NCBI GenBank assembly: GCA_963691655.1
Contig: CAVNUY010000034.1
Span: 1 to 64,000, forward strand
Direction of reading: 5' to 3'
DNA from: Toxonevra muliebris
Lineage: Eukaryota; Arthropoda; Insecta; Diptera; Pallopteridae
DNA length: 64,000 bases
A program made the position numbers and the translations under genes. Below the pieces are notes generated by a model, which saw only the letters and a program-made list of their open reading frames with translations, had not been told where the DNA came from and did not search any database. This document shows positions 40,291-53,424 of the stretch, piece by piece; the stretch's first letter is position 1, and each line of letters starts with the position of its first letter.

Positions 40291-42487
40291 TATAGGGAGA
40301 AGACGTTTTATACCTTCGGAGACACCTTTTCTATAGGGGAGAAGACGTTTTATACTGTCGGAGACACCTTTTCTATAGGGGAGAAGACGTTTTATACTGT
40401 CGGAGATACCTTTTCTATAGGGGAGAAGACGTTCTATACTGTCGGAGACACCTTTTCTATAGGGGAGAAGGTGTTTTATACTGTCGGAGACACCTTTTCT
40501 ATAGGGAAGAAGGTGTTTTATACTGTCGGAGACACCTTTTCTATAGGGGAGAAGGTGTTTTATACTGTCGGAGACACCTTTTCTATAGGGGAGAAGACGT
40601 TTTATACTGTCGGAGACACCTTTTCTATAGGGGAGAAGACGTTTTATACTGTCGGAGACACCTTTTCTATAGGGGAGAAGACGTTCTATACTGTCGGAGA
40701 CACCTTTTCTATAGGAGAGAAGACGTTTTATACTGTCGGAGACACCTTTTCTATAGGGAAGAAGACGTTTTATACTGTCGGAGACACCTTTTCTATAGGG
40801 GAGAAGACGTTCTATACTATCGGAGACACCTTTTCTATAGGGGAGAAGGTGTTTTATACTGTCGGAGACACCTTTTCTATAGGGAAGAAGGTGTTTTATA
40901 CTGTCGGAGACACCTTTTCTATAGGGGAGAAGACGTTTTATACTGTCGGAGACACCTTTTCTATAGGGGAGAAGGTGTTTTATACTGTCTGAGACACCTT
41001 TTCTATAGGGGAGAAGACGTTTTATACTGTCGGAGACACCTTTTCTATACTGTCGGAGACACCTTTTCTATAGGAGAGAAGACGTTTTATACTGTCGGAG
41101 ACACCTTTTCTATAGGGGAGAAGACGTTTTATACTGTCGGAGACACCTTTTCTATAGGGGAGAAGACGTTCTATACTGTCGGAGACACCTTTTCTATAGG
41201 GGAGAAGACGTTTATACTGTCGGAGACACCTTTTCTATAGGAGAGAAGACGTTTTATACTGTCGGAGACACCTTTTCTATAAGGGAGAAGACGTTCTATA
41301 CTGTCGGAGACACCTTTTCTATAGGAGAGAAGACGTTTTATACTGTCGGAGACACCTTTTCTATTGGGGAGAAGACGTTTTATACTGTCGGAGACACCTT
41401 TTCTATAGGGGAGAAGGTGTTTTATACTGTCGGAGACACCTTTTCTGTAGGAGAGAAGACGCTTTATACTGTCGGAGACACCTTTTCTATAGGGGAGAAG
41501 GTGTTTTATACTGTCGGAGACACCATTTCTATAGGGGAGAAGACGTTTTATACTGTCGGAGACACCTTTTCTATAGGGGAGAAGACGTTTTATACTGTCG
41601 GAGACACCTTTTCTATAGGGGAGAAGACGTTTTATACTGTCGGAGACACCTTTTCTATAGGGGAGAAGACGTTTTATACGGTCGGAGACACCTTTTCTAT
41701 AGGGGAGAAGACGTTTTATACTGTCGGAGACACCTTTTCTATAGGGGAGAAGGTGTTTTATACTGTCGGAGACAACTTTTCTATAGGGGAGAAGACGTTT
41801 TATACTGTCGGAGACACCTTTTCTATAGGGGAGAAGACGTTCTATACTGTCGGAGACGCCTTTTCTATAGGGGAGAAGACGTTCTATACTGTCGGAAACA
41901 CCTTTTCTATAGGGGAGAAGGTGTTTTATACTGTCGGAGACACCTTTTCTATAGGGGAGCAGAAGTTTTATACTGTCGGAGACATCTTTTTTATAGGGGA
42001 GAAGACGTTTTATACTGTCGGAGACACCTTTTCTATAGGGGAGAAGACGTTTTATACTTTCGGAGACACCTTTCCTATAGGGGAGAAGACGTTTTATACT
42101 GTCGGAGACACCTTTTCTATAGGGGAGCAGACGTTTTATACTGTCGGAGACACCTTTTCTATAGGGGAGCAGAAGTTTTATACTGTCGGAGACACCTTTT
42201 CTATAGGGAAGAAGACGTTTTATACTGTCGGAGACACCTTTTCTATAGGGGAGAAGACGTTTTATACTGACGGAGACACCTTTTCTATAGGGGAGAAGGT
42301 GTTTTATACTGTCGGAGACACCTTTTCTATAGGGGAGAAGACGTTCTATACTGTCGGAGACACCTTTTCTATAGGGGAGAAGGTGTTTTATACTGTCGGA
42401 GACACCTTTTCTATAGGGGAGAAGGTGTTTTATACTGTCGGAGACACCTTTTCTATAGGGGAGAAGACGTTTTATACTGTCGGAGAC
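40291..42487 (+). repeat. Start of array domain V, indel-bearing transition
   Basis: After the long indel-free stretch, irregularities return: a 1-bp loss near 40297, TATAGGGAAGAAG units near 40503, 40755 and 40884, a GTCTGAGAC unit at 40988 that makes a stop, a 23-bp truncated unit at 41041 and an ACGTTTATACTG unit (one T lost) near 41211. From about 40,900 the stretch is duplicated 10,937 bp downstream. Confidence 0.88.
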
Positions 42488-45400
42488 ACATTTTCTATAG
42501 GGGAGAAGACGTTTTATACTGTCGGAGACACCTTTTCTATAGGGGAGAAGACGTTTATACTGTCGGAGACACCTTTTCTATAGGAGAGAAGACGTTTTAT
42601 ACTGTCGGAGACACCTTTTCTATAAGGGAGAAGACGTTCTATACTGTCGGAGACACCTTTTCTATAGGAGAGAAGACGTTTTATACTGTCGGAGACACCT
42701 TTTCTATAGGGGAGAAGACGTTTTATACTGTCGGAGACACCTTTTCTATAGGGGAGAAGGTGTTTTATACTGTCGGAGACACCTTTTCTGTAGGAGAGAA
42801 GACGCTTTATACTGTCGGAGACACCTTTTCTATAGGGGAGAAGGTGTTTTATACTGTCGGAGACACCTTTTCTATAGGGGAGAAGACGTTTTATACTGTC
42901 GGAGACACCTTTTCTATAGGGGAGAAGACGTTTTATACTGTCGGAGACACCTTTTCTATAGGGCAGAAGACGTTTCATACTGTCGGAGACACCTTTTCTA
43001 TAGGGGAGAAGGTGTTTTATACTGTCGGAGACACCTTTTCCATAGGGGAGAAGACGTTTTATACGGTCGGAGACACCTTTTCTATAGGGGAGAAGACGTT
43101 CTATACTGTCGGAAACACCTTTTCTATAGGGGAGAAGGTTTTTATACTGTCGGAGACACCTTTTCTATAGGGGAGAAGGTGTTTTATACTGTCGGAGACA
43201 CCTTTTCCATAGGGGAGAAGACGTTTTATACTGACGGAGACACCTTTTCTATAGGGGAGAAGGTGTTTTATACTGTCGGAGACACCTTTTCTATAGGGGA
43301 GAAGTTGTTTTATACTGTCGGAGACACCTTTTCTATAGGGGAGAAGGTGTTTTATACTGTCGGAGACACCTTTTCTATAGGAGAGAAGACGTTCTATACT
43401 GTCGGAGACACCTTTTCTATAGGGGAGAAGACGTTCTATACTGTCGGAGACACCTTTTCTATAGGGGAAGAAGACGTTTTATACGGTCGGAGACACCTTT
43501 TCTATAGGGGAGAAGACGTTCTATACTGTCGGAAACACCTTTTCTATAGGGGAGAAGGTGTTTTATACTGTCGGAGACACCTTTTCTATAGGGGAGAAGA
43601 CGTTCTATACTGTCGGAGACACCTTTTCTATAGGGGAAGAAGACGTTTTATACGGTCGGAGACACCTTTTCTATAGGGGAGAAGACGTTCTATACTGTCG
43701 GAAACACCTTTTCTATAGGGGAGAAGGTGTTTTATACTGTCGGAGACACCTTTTCTATAGGGGAGAAGACGTTTTATACTGTCGGAGACACCTTTTCTAT
43801 AGGGGAGAAGACGTTTTATACTGTCGGAGACACCTTTTCTATAGGGGAGAAGACGTTTTATACTGTCGGAGACACCTTTTCTATAGGGGAGAAGACGTTT
43901 TATACTGTCGGAGACACATTTTCTATAGGGGAGAAGACGTTTTATACTGTCGGAGACACCTTTTCTATAGGGGAGAAGACGTTTATACTGTCGGAGACAC
44001 CTTTTCTATAGGAGAGAAGACGTTTTATACTGTCGGAGACACCTTTTCTATAAGGGAGAAGACGTTCTATACTGTCGGAGACACCTTTTCTATAGGAGAG
44101 AAGACGTTTTATACTGTCGGAGACACCTTTTCTATAGGGGAGAAGACGTTTTATACTGTCGGAGACACCTTTTCTATAGGGGAGAAGGTGTTTTATACTG
44201 TCGGAGACACCTTTTCTGTAGGAGAGAAGACGCTTTATACTGTCGAAGACACCTTTTCTATAGGGGAGAAGGTGTTTTATACTGTCGGAGACACCATTTC
44301 TATAGGGGAGAAGGTGTTTTATACTGTCGGAGACACCTTTTCTATAGGGGAGAAGGTGTTTTATACTGTCGGAGACACCTTTTCTATAGGGGAGAAGGTG
44401 TTTTATACTGTCGGAGACACCTTTTCTATAGGAGAGAAGACGTTCTATACTGTCGGAGACACCTTTTCTATAGGGGAGAAGACGTTCTATACTGTCGGAG
44501 ACACCTTTTCTATAGAGGAGAATGTGTTTTATACTGTCGGAGACACCTTTTCTATAGGGGAGAAGACGTTTTATACTGTCGGAGACACCTTTTCTATAGG
44601 GGAGAAGACGTTTTATACTGTCGGATACACCTTTTCTATAGGGGAGAAGACGTTTTATACTGTCGGAGACACCTTTTCTATAGGGGAGAAGGTGTTTTAT
44701 ACTGTCGGAGACACCTTTTCTATAGGGGAGAAGACGTTTTATACTGTCGGAGACACCTTTTCTATAGGGGAGAAGGTGTTTTATACTGTCGGAGACACCT
44801 TTTCTATAGGGGAGAAAACGTTTTATACTGTCGGAGACACCTTTTCTATAGGGGAGAAGACGTTTTATACTGTCGGAGACACCTTTTGTATAGGGGAGAA
44901 GGTGTTTTATACTGTCGGAGACACCTTTTCTATAGGGGAGAAGACGTTTTATACGGTCGGAGACACCTTTTCTATAGGGGAGAAGACGTTCTATACTGTC
45001 GGAGACACCTTTTGTATAGGGGAGAAGGTGTTTTATACTGTCGGAGACACCTTTTCTATAGGGGAGAAGACGTTTTATACTGTCGGAGACACCTTTTCTA
45101 TAGGGGAGAAGGTGTTTTATACTGTCGGAGACAACTTTTCTATAGGGGAGAAGACGTTTTATACTGTCGGAGACACCTTTTCTATAGGGGAGAAGACGTT
45201 CTATACTGTCGGAGACACCTTTTCTATAGGGGAGAAGGTGTTTTATACTGTCGGAGACACCTTTTCTATAGGGGAGAAGACGTTCTATACTGTCGGAAAC
45301 ACCTTTTCTATAGGGGAGAAGGTGTTTTATACTGTCGGAGACACCTTTTCTATAGGGGAGCAGAAGTTTTATACTGTCGGAGACACCTTTTTTATAGGGG

Positions 45401-45990
45401 AGAAGACGTTTTATACTGTCGGAGACACCTTTTCTATAGGGGAGAAGACGTTTTATACTTTCGGAGACACCTTTCCTATAGGGGAGAAGACGTTTTATAC
45501 TGTCGGAGACACCTTTTCTATAGGGGAGCAGACGTTTTATACTGTCGGAGACACCTTTTCTATAGGGGAGCAGAAGTTTTATACTGTCGGAGACACCTTT
45601 TCTATAGGGAAGAAGACGTTTTATACTGTCGGAGACACCTTTTCTATAGGGGAGAAGACGTTTTATACTGACGGAGACACCTTTTCTATAGGGGAGAAGG
45701 TGTTTTATACTGTCGGAGACACCTTTTCTATAGGGGAGAAGACGTTCTATACTTTCGGAGACACCTTTCCTATAGGGGAGAAGACGTTTTATACTGTCGG
45801 AGACACCTTTTCTATAGGGGAGAAGACGTTCTATACTTTCGGAGACACCTTTTCTATAGGGGAGCAGAAGTTTTATACTGTCGGAGACACCTTTTCTATA
45901 GGGGAGAAGACGTTTTATACTTTCGGAGACACCTTTCCTATAGGGGAGAAGACGTTTTATACTGTCGGAGACACCTTTTCTATAGGGGAG
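40900..45990 (+). repeat. Segmental duplication of ~5 kb, left copy
   Basis: GTCTGAGAC (40988), the 23-bp short unit (41041), CTGTAGGAGAG units (41446, 42789) and the later indels all recur 10,937 bp downstream. The offset becomes 10,895 bp to the right of about 43,690, where one unit is missing from the right copy. The 10,937-bp offset is fully explained as 261 units minus 25 bp of visible indels between the copies. Confidence 0.85.
41041..41063 (+). repeat. Truncated 23-bp unit, TATA-junction type
   Basis: TTTTCTATACTGTCGG joins the TATA at unit position 39 to the TATA at position 16 of the next unit, removing 19 bp. Unlike the short units at 13.95 and 17.7 kb, it has CCTTTTC rather than CCTGTTC, so it is a separate deletion event. 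Confidence 0.9.
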
Positions 45991-46056
45991 CAGACGTTTT
46001 ATACTGTCGGAGACACCTTTTCTATAGGGGAGAAGACGTTTTATACTGTCGGAGAC
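42488..46056 (+). repeat. Higher-order repeat zeta, copy A (85 units)
   Basis: The block starts at a GACACATTTTC unit and spans 3,569 bp, which is 85 x 42 minus 1. Its internal indels are ACGTTTATACTG (~42,552, -1), GAAGGTTTTTATACTG (~43,137, -1), GGGGAAGAAGACG (~43,467 and ~43,635, +1 each) and ACGTTTATACTG (~43,982, -1), and they sum to -1. Other markers are GGGCAGAAGACGTTTCATACTG (~42,962), ACGGTCGGAG units, GTCGAAGACACC (~44,243), CTATAGAGGAGAATG (~44,513) and TTTTTTATAGGGG (~45,388). Copy A has TTTTCCATAGG at about 43,208 where copies B and C have TTTTCTATAGG. Confidence 0.92.
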
Positions 46057-49000
46057 ACATTTTCTATAGGGGAGAAGACGTTTTATACTGTCGGAGACAC
46101 CTTTTCTATAGGGGAGAAGACGTTTATACTGTCGGAGACACCTTTTCTATAGGAGAGAAGACGTTTTATACTGTCGGAGACACCTTTTCTATAAGGGAGA
46201 AGACGTTCTATACTGTCGGAGACACCTTTTCTATAGGAGAGAAGACGTTTTATACTGTCGGAGACACCTTTTCTATAGGGGAGAAGACGTTTTATACTGT
46301 CGGAGACACCTTTTCTATAGGGGAGAAGGTGTTTTATACTGTCGGAGACACCTTTTCTGTAGGAGAGAAGACGCTTTATACTGTCGGAGACACCTTTTCT
46401 ATAGGGGAGAAGGTGTTTTATACTGTCGGAGACACCTTTTCTATAGGGGAGAAGACGTTTTATACTGTCGGAGACACCTTTTCTATAGGGGAGAAGACGT
46501 TTTATACTGTCGGAGACACCTTTTCTATAGGGCAGAAGACGTTTCATACTGTCGGAGACACCTTTTCTATAGGGGAGAAGGTGTTTTATACTGTCGGAGA
46601 CACCTTTTCCATAGGGGAGAAGACGTTTTATACGGTCGGAGACACCTTTTCTATAGGGGAGAAGACGTTCTATACTGTCGGAAACACCTTTTCTATAGGG
46701 GAGAAGGTTTTTATACTGTCGGAGACACCTTTTCTATAGGGGAGAAGGTGTTTTATACTGTCGGAGACACCTTTTCTATAGGGGAGAAGACGTTTTATAC
46801 TGACGGAGACACCTTTTCTATAGGGGAGAAGGTGTTTTATACTGTCGGAGACACCTTTTCTATAGGGGAGAAGTTGTTTTATACTGTCGGAGACACCTTT
46901 TCTATAGGGGAGAAGGTGTTTTATACTGTCGGAGACACCTTTTCTATAGGAGAGAAGACGTTCTATACTGTCGGAGACACCTTTTCTATAGGGGAGAAGA
47001 CGTTCTATACTGTCGGAGACACCTTTTCTATAGGGGAAGAAGACGTTTTATACGGTCGGAGACACCTTTTCTATAGGGGAGAAGACGTTCTATACTGTCG
47101 GAAACACCTTTTCTATAGGGGAGAAGGTGTTTTATACTGTCGGAGACACCTTTTCTATAGGGGAGAAGACGTTCTATACTGTCGGAGACACCTTTTCTAT
47201 AGGGGAAGAAGACGTTTTATACGGTCGGAGACACCTTTTCTATAGGGGAGAAGACGTTCTATACTGTCGGAAACACCTTTTCTATAGGGGAGAAGGTGTT
47301 TTATACTGTCGGAGACACCTTTTCTATAGGGGAGAAGACGTTTTATACTGTCGGAGACACCTTTTCTATAGGGGAGAAGACGTTTTATACTGTCGGAGAC
47401 ACCTTTTCTATAGGGGAGAAGACGTTTTATACTGTCGGAGACACCTTTTCTATAGGGGAGAAGACGTTTTATACTGTCGGAGACACATTTTCTATAGGGG
47501 AGAAGACGTTTTATACTGTCGGAGACACCTTTTCTATAGGGGAGAAGACGTTTATACTGTCGGAGACACCTTTTCTATAGGAGAGAAGACGTTTTATACT
47601 GTCGGAGACACCTTTTCTATAAGGGAGAAGACGTTCTATACTGTCGGAGACACCTTTTCTATAGGAGAGAAGACGTTTTATACTGTCGGAGACACCTTTT
47701 CTATAGGGGAGAAGACGTTTTATACTGTCGGAGACACCTTTTCTATAGGGGAGAAGGTGTTTTATACTGTCGGAGACACCTTTTCTGTAGGAGAGAAGAC
47801 GCTTTATACTGTCGAAGACACCTTTTCTATAGGGGAGAAGGTGTTTTATACTGTCGGAGACACCATTTCTATAGGGGAGAAGGTGTTTTATACTGTCGGA
47901 GACACCTTTTCTATAGGGGAGAAGGTGTTTTATACTGTCGGAGACACCTTTTCTATAGGGGAGAAGGTGTTTTATACTGTCGGAGACACCTTTTCTATAG
48001 GAGAGAAGACGTTCTATACTGTCGGAGACACCTTTTCTATAGGGGAGAAGACGTTCTATACTGTCGGAGACACCTTTTCTATAGAGGAGAATGTGTTTTA
48101 TACTGTCGGAGACACCTTTTCTATAGGGGAGAAGACGTTTTATACTGTCGGAGACACCTTTTCTATAGGGGAGAAGACGTTTTATACTGTCGGATACACC
48201 TTTTCTATAGGGGAGAAGACGTTTTATACTGTCGGAGACACCTTTTCTATAGGGGAGAAGGTGTTTTATACTGTCGGAGACACCTTTTCTATAGGGGAGA
48301 AGACGTTTTATACTGTCGGAGACACCTTTTCTATAGGGGAGAAGGTGTTTTATACTGTCGGAGACACCTTTTCTATAGGGGAGAAAACGTTTTATACTGT
48401 CGGAGACACCTTTTCTATAGGGGAGAAGACGTTTTATACTGTCGGAGACACCTTTTGTATAGGGGAGAAGGTGTTTTATACTGTCGGAGACACCTTTTCT
48501 ATAGGGGAGAAGACGTTTTATACGGTCGGAGACACCTTTTCTATAGGGGAGAAGACGTTCTATACTGTCGGAGACACCTTTTGTATAGGGGAGAAGGTGT
48601 TTTATACTGTCGGAGACACCTTTTCTATAGGGGAGAAGACGTTTTATACTGTCGGAGACACCTTTTCTATAGGGGAGAAGGTGTTTTATACTGTCGGAGA
48701 CAACTTTTCTATAGGGGAGAAGACGTTTTATACTGTCGGAGACACCTTTTCTATAGGGGAGAAGACGTTCTATACTGTCGGAGACACCTTTTCTATAGGG
48801 GAGAAGGTGTTTTATACTGTCGGAGACACCTTTTCTATAGGGGAGAAGACGTTCTATACTGTCGGAAACACCTTTTCTATAGGGGAGAAGGTGTTTTATA
48901 CTGTCGGAGACACCTTTTCTATAGGGGAGCAGAAGTTTTATACTGTCGGAGACACCTTTTTTATAGGGGAGAAGACGTTTTATACTGTCGGAGACACCTT

Positions 49001-49625
49001 TTCTATAGGGGAGAAGACGTTTTATACTTTCGGAGACACCTTTCCTATAGGGGAGAAGACGTTTTATACTGTCGGAGACACCTTTTCTATAGGGGAGCAG
49101 ACGTTTTATACTGTCGGAGACACCTTTTCTATAGGGGAGCAGAAGTTTTATACTGTCGGAGACACCTTTTCTATAGGGAAGAAGACGTTTTATACTGTCG
49201 GAGACACCTTTTCTATAGGGGAGAAGACGTTTTATACTGACGGAGACACCTTTTCTATAGGGGAGAAGGTGTTTTATACTGTCGGAGACACCTTTTCTAT
49301 AGGGGAGAAGACGTTCTATACTTTCGGAGACACCTTTCCTATAGGGGAGAAGACGTTTTATACTGTCGGAGACACCTTTTCTATAGGGGAGAAGACGTTC
49401 TATACTTTCGGAGACACCTTTTCTATAGGGGAGCAGAAGTTTTATACTGTCGGAGACACCTTTTCTATAGGGGAGAAGACGTTTTATACTTTCGGAGACA
49501 CCTTTCCTATAGGGGAGAAGACGTTTTATACTGTCGGAGACACCTTTTCTATAGGGGAGCAGACGTTTTATACTGTCGGAGACACCTTTTCTATAGGGGA
49601 GAAGACGTTTTATACTGTCGGAGAC
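46057..49625 (+). repeat. Higher-order repeat zeta, copy B (85 units)
   Basis: It directly follows copy A at an exact 3,569-bp offset and carries all its indels and marker units: GGGCAGAAG ~46,531, GAAGGTTTTTATACTG ~46,707, GGGGAAGAAG ~47,036 and ~47,204, CTATAGAGGAGAATG ~48,083. Over the long stretch from about 47,127 to 49,721 I found no translated difference from copy A. One base difference was seen, at about 46,777 against 43,208. Confidence 0.92.
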
Positions 49626-51836
49626 ACATTTTCTATAGGGGAGAAGACGTTTTATACTGTCGGAGACACCTTTTCTATAGGGGAGAAGACGTTTATACTG
49701 TCGGAGACACCTTTTCTATAGGAGAGAAGACGTTCTATACTGTCGGAGACACCTTTTCTATAGAGGAGAATGTGTTTTATACTGTCGGAGACACCTTTTC
49801 TATAGGGGAGAAGACGTTTTATACTGTCGGAGACACCTTTTCTATAGGGGAGAAGACGTTTTATACTGACGGAGACACCTTTTCTATAGGGGAGAAGGTG
49901 TTTTATACTGTCGGAGACACCTTTTCTATAGGGGAGAAGACGTTCTATACTTTCGGAGACACCTTTTCTATAGGGGAGCAGAAGTTTTATACTGTCGGAG
50001 ACACCTTTTCTATAGGGGAGAAGACGTTTTATACTGTCGGAGACACCTTTTCTATAGGGGAGAAGACGTTTTATACTTTCGGAGACACCTTTCCTATAGG
50101 GGAGAAGACGTTTTATACTGTCGGAGACACCTTTTCTATAGGGGAGCAGACGTTTTATACTGTCGGAGACACCTTTTCTATAGGGGAGAAGACGTTTTAT
50201 ACTGTCGGAGACACATTTTCTATAGGGGAGAAGACGTTTTATACTGTCGGAGACACCTTTTCTATAGGGGAGAAGACGTTTTATACTTTCGGAGACACCT
50301 TTCCTATAGGGGAGAAGACGTTTTATACTGTCGGAGACACCTTTTCTATAGGGGAGCAGACGTTTTATACTGTCGGAGACACCTTTTCTATAGGGGAGAA
50401 GACGTTTTATACTGTCGGAGACACATTTTCTATAGGGGAGAAGACGTTTTATACTGTCGGAGACACCTTTTCTATAGGGGAGAAGACGTTTATACTGTCG
50501 GAGACACCTTTTCTATAGGAGAGAAGACGTTCTATACTGTCGGAGACACCTTTTCTATAGAGGAGAATGTGTTTTATACTGTCGGAGACACCTTTTCTAT
50601 AGGGGAGAAGACGTTTTATACTGTCGGAGACACCTTTTCTATAGGGGAGAAGACGTTTTATACTGACGGAGACACCTTTTCTATAGGGGAGAAGGTGTTT
50701 TATACTGTCGGAGACACCTTTTCTATAGGGGAGAAGACGTTTTATACTGACGGAGACACCTTTTCTATAGAGGAGAATGTGTTTTATACTGTCGGAGACA
50801 CCTTTTCTATAGGGGAGAAGACGTTTTATACTGTCGGAGACACCTTTTGTATAGGGGAGAAGGTGTTTTATACTGTCGGAGACACCTTTTCTATAGGGGA
50901 GAAGACGTTCTATACTTTCGGAGACACCTTTTCTATAGGGGAGCAGAAGTTTTATACTGTCGGAGACACCTTTTCTATAGGGGAGAAGGTGTTTTATACT
51001 GTCGGAGACACCTTTTCTATAGGGGAGAAGACGTTCTATACTTTCGGAGACACCTTTTCTATAGGGGAGAAGACGTTCTATACTGTCGGAAACACCTTTT
51101 CTATAGGGGAGAAGGTGTTTTATACTGTCGGAGACACCTTTTCTATAGGGGAGCAGAAGTTTTATACTGTCGGAGACACCTTTTCTATAGGGGAGAAGAC
51201 GTTTTATACTGACGGAGACACCTTTTCTATAGGGGAGAAGGTGTTTTATACTGTCGGAGACACCTTTTCTATAGGGGAGAAGACGTTCTATACTTTCGGA
51301 GACACCTTTTCTATAGGGGAGAAGACGTTTTATACTGACGGAGACACCTTTTCTATAGGGGAGAAGGTGTTTTATACTGTCGGAGACACCTTTTCTATAG
51401 GGGAGAAGACGTTCTATACTTTCGGAGACACCTTTCCTATAGGGGAGAAGACGTTTTATACTGTCGGAGACACCTTTTCTATAGGGGAGAAGACGTTTTA
51501 TACTGACGGAGACACCTTTTCTATAGGGGAGAAGGTGTTTTATACTGTCGGAGACACCTTTTCTATAGGGGAGAAGACGTTCTATACTTTCGGAGACACC
51601 TTTCCTATAGGGGAGAAGGTGTTTTATACTGTCGGAGACAACTTTTCTATAGGGGAGAAGACGTTTTATACTGTCGGAGACACCTTTTCTATAGGGGAGA
51701 AGACGTTCTATACTGTCGGAGACACCTTTTCTATAGGGGAGAAGACGTTTATACTTTCGGAGACACCTTTTCTATAGGGGAGAAGGTGTTTTATACTGTC
51801 GGAGACACCTTTTCTATAGGGGAGAAGGTGTTTTAT
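49626..51836 (+). repeat. Mosaic linker between zeta copies
   Basis: This stretch is built from zeta-type units in new orders. It has repeated CTATAGAGGAGAATG units (~49,763, ~50,551, ~50,770), many ACTTTCGGAG and ACTGACGGAG units, CTTTCCTATAGG and GAGCAGACG units, and three one-T losses in ACGTTTATACT (~49,691, ~50,490, ~51,750). Two partly similar segments are offset by 797 bp (19 units minus 1). It looks like several small unequal exchanges confined to the tail of a zeta copy. Confidence 0.8.
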
Positions 51837-51977
51837 ACTGTCGGAGACACCTTTTCTATAGGGGAGAAGACGTTTTATACTGTCGGAGACACCTTTTCTA
51901 TAGGGGAGAAGGTGTTTTATACTGTCTGAGACACCTTTTCTATAGGGGAGAAGACGTTTTATACTGTCGGAGACACC

Positions 51978-52000
51978 TTTTCTATACTGTCGGAGACACC
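51978..52000 (+). repeat. Truncated 23-bp unit, duplicated copy
   Basis: It is identical in structure to the short unit at 41,041 and lies exactly 10,937 bp from it, so it was carried along in the segmental duplication. Confidence 0.9.
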
Positions 52001-53424
52001 TTTTCTATAGGAGAGAAGACGTTTTATACTGTCGGAGACACCTTTTCTATAGGGGAGAAGACGTTTTATACTGTCGGAGACACCTTTTCTATAGGGGAGA
52101 AGACGTTCTATACTGTCGGAGACACCTTTTCTATAGGGGAGAAGACGTTTATACTGTCGGAGACACCTTTTCTATAGGAGAGAAGACGTTTTATACTGTC
52201 GGAGACACCTTTTCTATAAGGGAGAAGACGTTCTATACTGTCGGAGACACCTTTTCTATAGGAGAGAAGACGTTTTATACTGTCGGAGACACCTCTTCTA
52301 TTGGGGAGAAGACGTTTTATACTGTCGGAGACACCTTTTCTATAGGGGAGAAGGTGTTTTATACTGTCGGAGACACCTTTTCTGTAGGAGAGAAGACGCT
52401 TTATACTGTCGGAGACACCTTTTCTATAGGGGAGAAGGTGTTTTATACTGTCGGAGACACCATTTCTATAGGGGAGAAGACGTTTTATACTGTCGGAGAC
52501 ACCTTTTCTATAGGGGAGAAGACGTTTTATACTGTCGGAGACACCTTTTCTATAGGGGAGAAGACGTTTTATACGGTCGGAGACACCTTTTCTATAGGGG
52601 AGAAGACGTTTTATACTGTCGGAGACACCTTTTCTATAGGGGAGAAGGTGTTTTATACTGTCGGAGACAACTTTTCTATAGGGGAGAAGACGTTTTATAC
52701 TGTCGGAGACACCTTTTCTATAGGGGAGAAGACGTTCTATACTTTCGGAGACGCCTTTTCTATAGGGGAGAAGACGTTCTATACTGTCGGAAACACCTTT
52801 TCTATAGGGGAGAAGGTGTTTTATACTGTCGGAGACACCTTTTCTATAGGGGAGCAGAAGTTTTATACTGTCGGAGACACCTTTTTTATAGGGGAGAAGA
52901 CGTTTTATACTGTCGGAGACACCTTTTCTATAGGGGAGAAGACGTTTTATACTTTCGGAGACACCTTTCCTATAGGGGAGAAGACGTTTTATACTGTCGG
53001 AGACACCTTTTCTATAGGGGAGCAGACGTTTTATACTGTCGGAGACACCTTTTCTATAGGGGAGCAGAAGTTTTATACTGTCGGAGACACCTTTTCTATA
53101 GGGAAGAAGACGTTTTATACTGTCGGAGACACCTTTTCTATAGGGGAGAAGACGTTTTATACTGACGGAGACACCTTTTCTATAGGGGAGAAGGTGTTTT
53201 ATACTGTCGGAGACACCTTTTCTATAGGGGAGAAGACGTTCTATACTGTCGGAGACACCTTTTCTATAGGGGAGAAGGTGTTTTATACTGTCGGAGACAC
53301 CTTTTCTATAGGGGAGAAGGTGTTTTATACTGTCGGAGACACCTTTTCTATAGGGGAGAAGACGTTTTATACTGTCGGAGACACATTTTCTATAGGGGAG
53401 AAGGTGTTTTATACTGTCGGAGAC

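Larger units (their letters stand above)
19799..40336 (+). other. Repeat-borne open frame of 6,845 codons, not judged a gene
   Basis: A point change turns CTATAGGGG into CTATATGGG and so makes an ATG at 19799. From there one phase is open to a TAG at 40334-40336. The first ~2,070 residues are tandem VLYCRRHLFYRGED/G. After the 1-bp loss at ~26,019 the remaining ~4,770 are tandem FYTVGDTFSIGEKT/V. There is no non-repeat N- or C-terminus, no splice-bounded unique sequence and no upstream context other than the same satellite. Stop-free translation follows from the 42-bp period. The open frame is recorded because of its size, but a protein product is unlikely. Confidence 0.3.
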
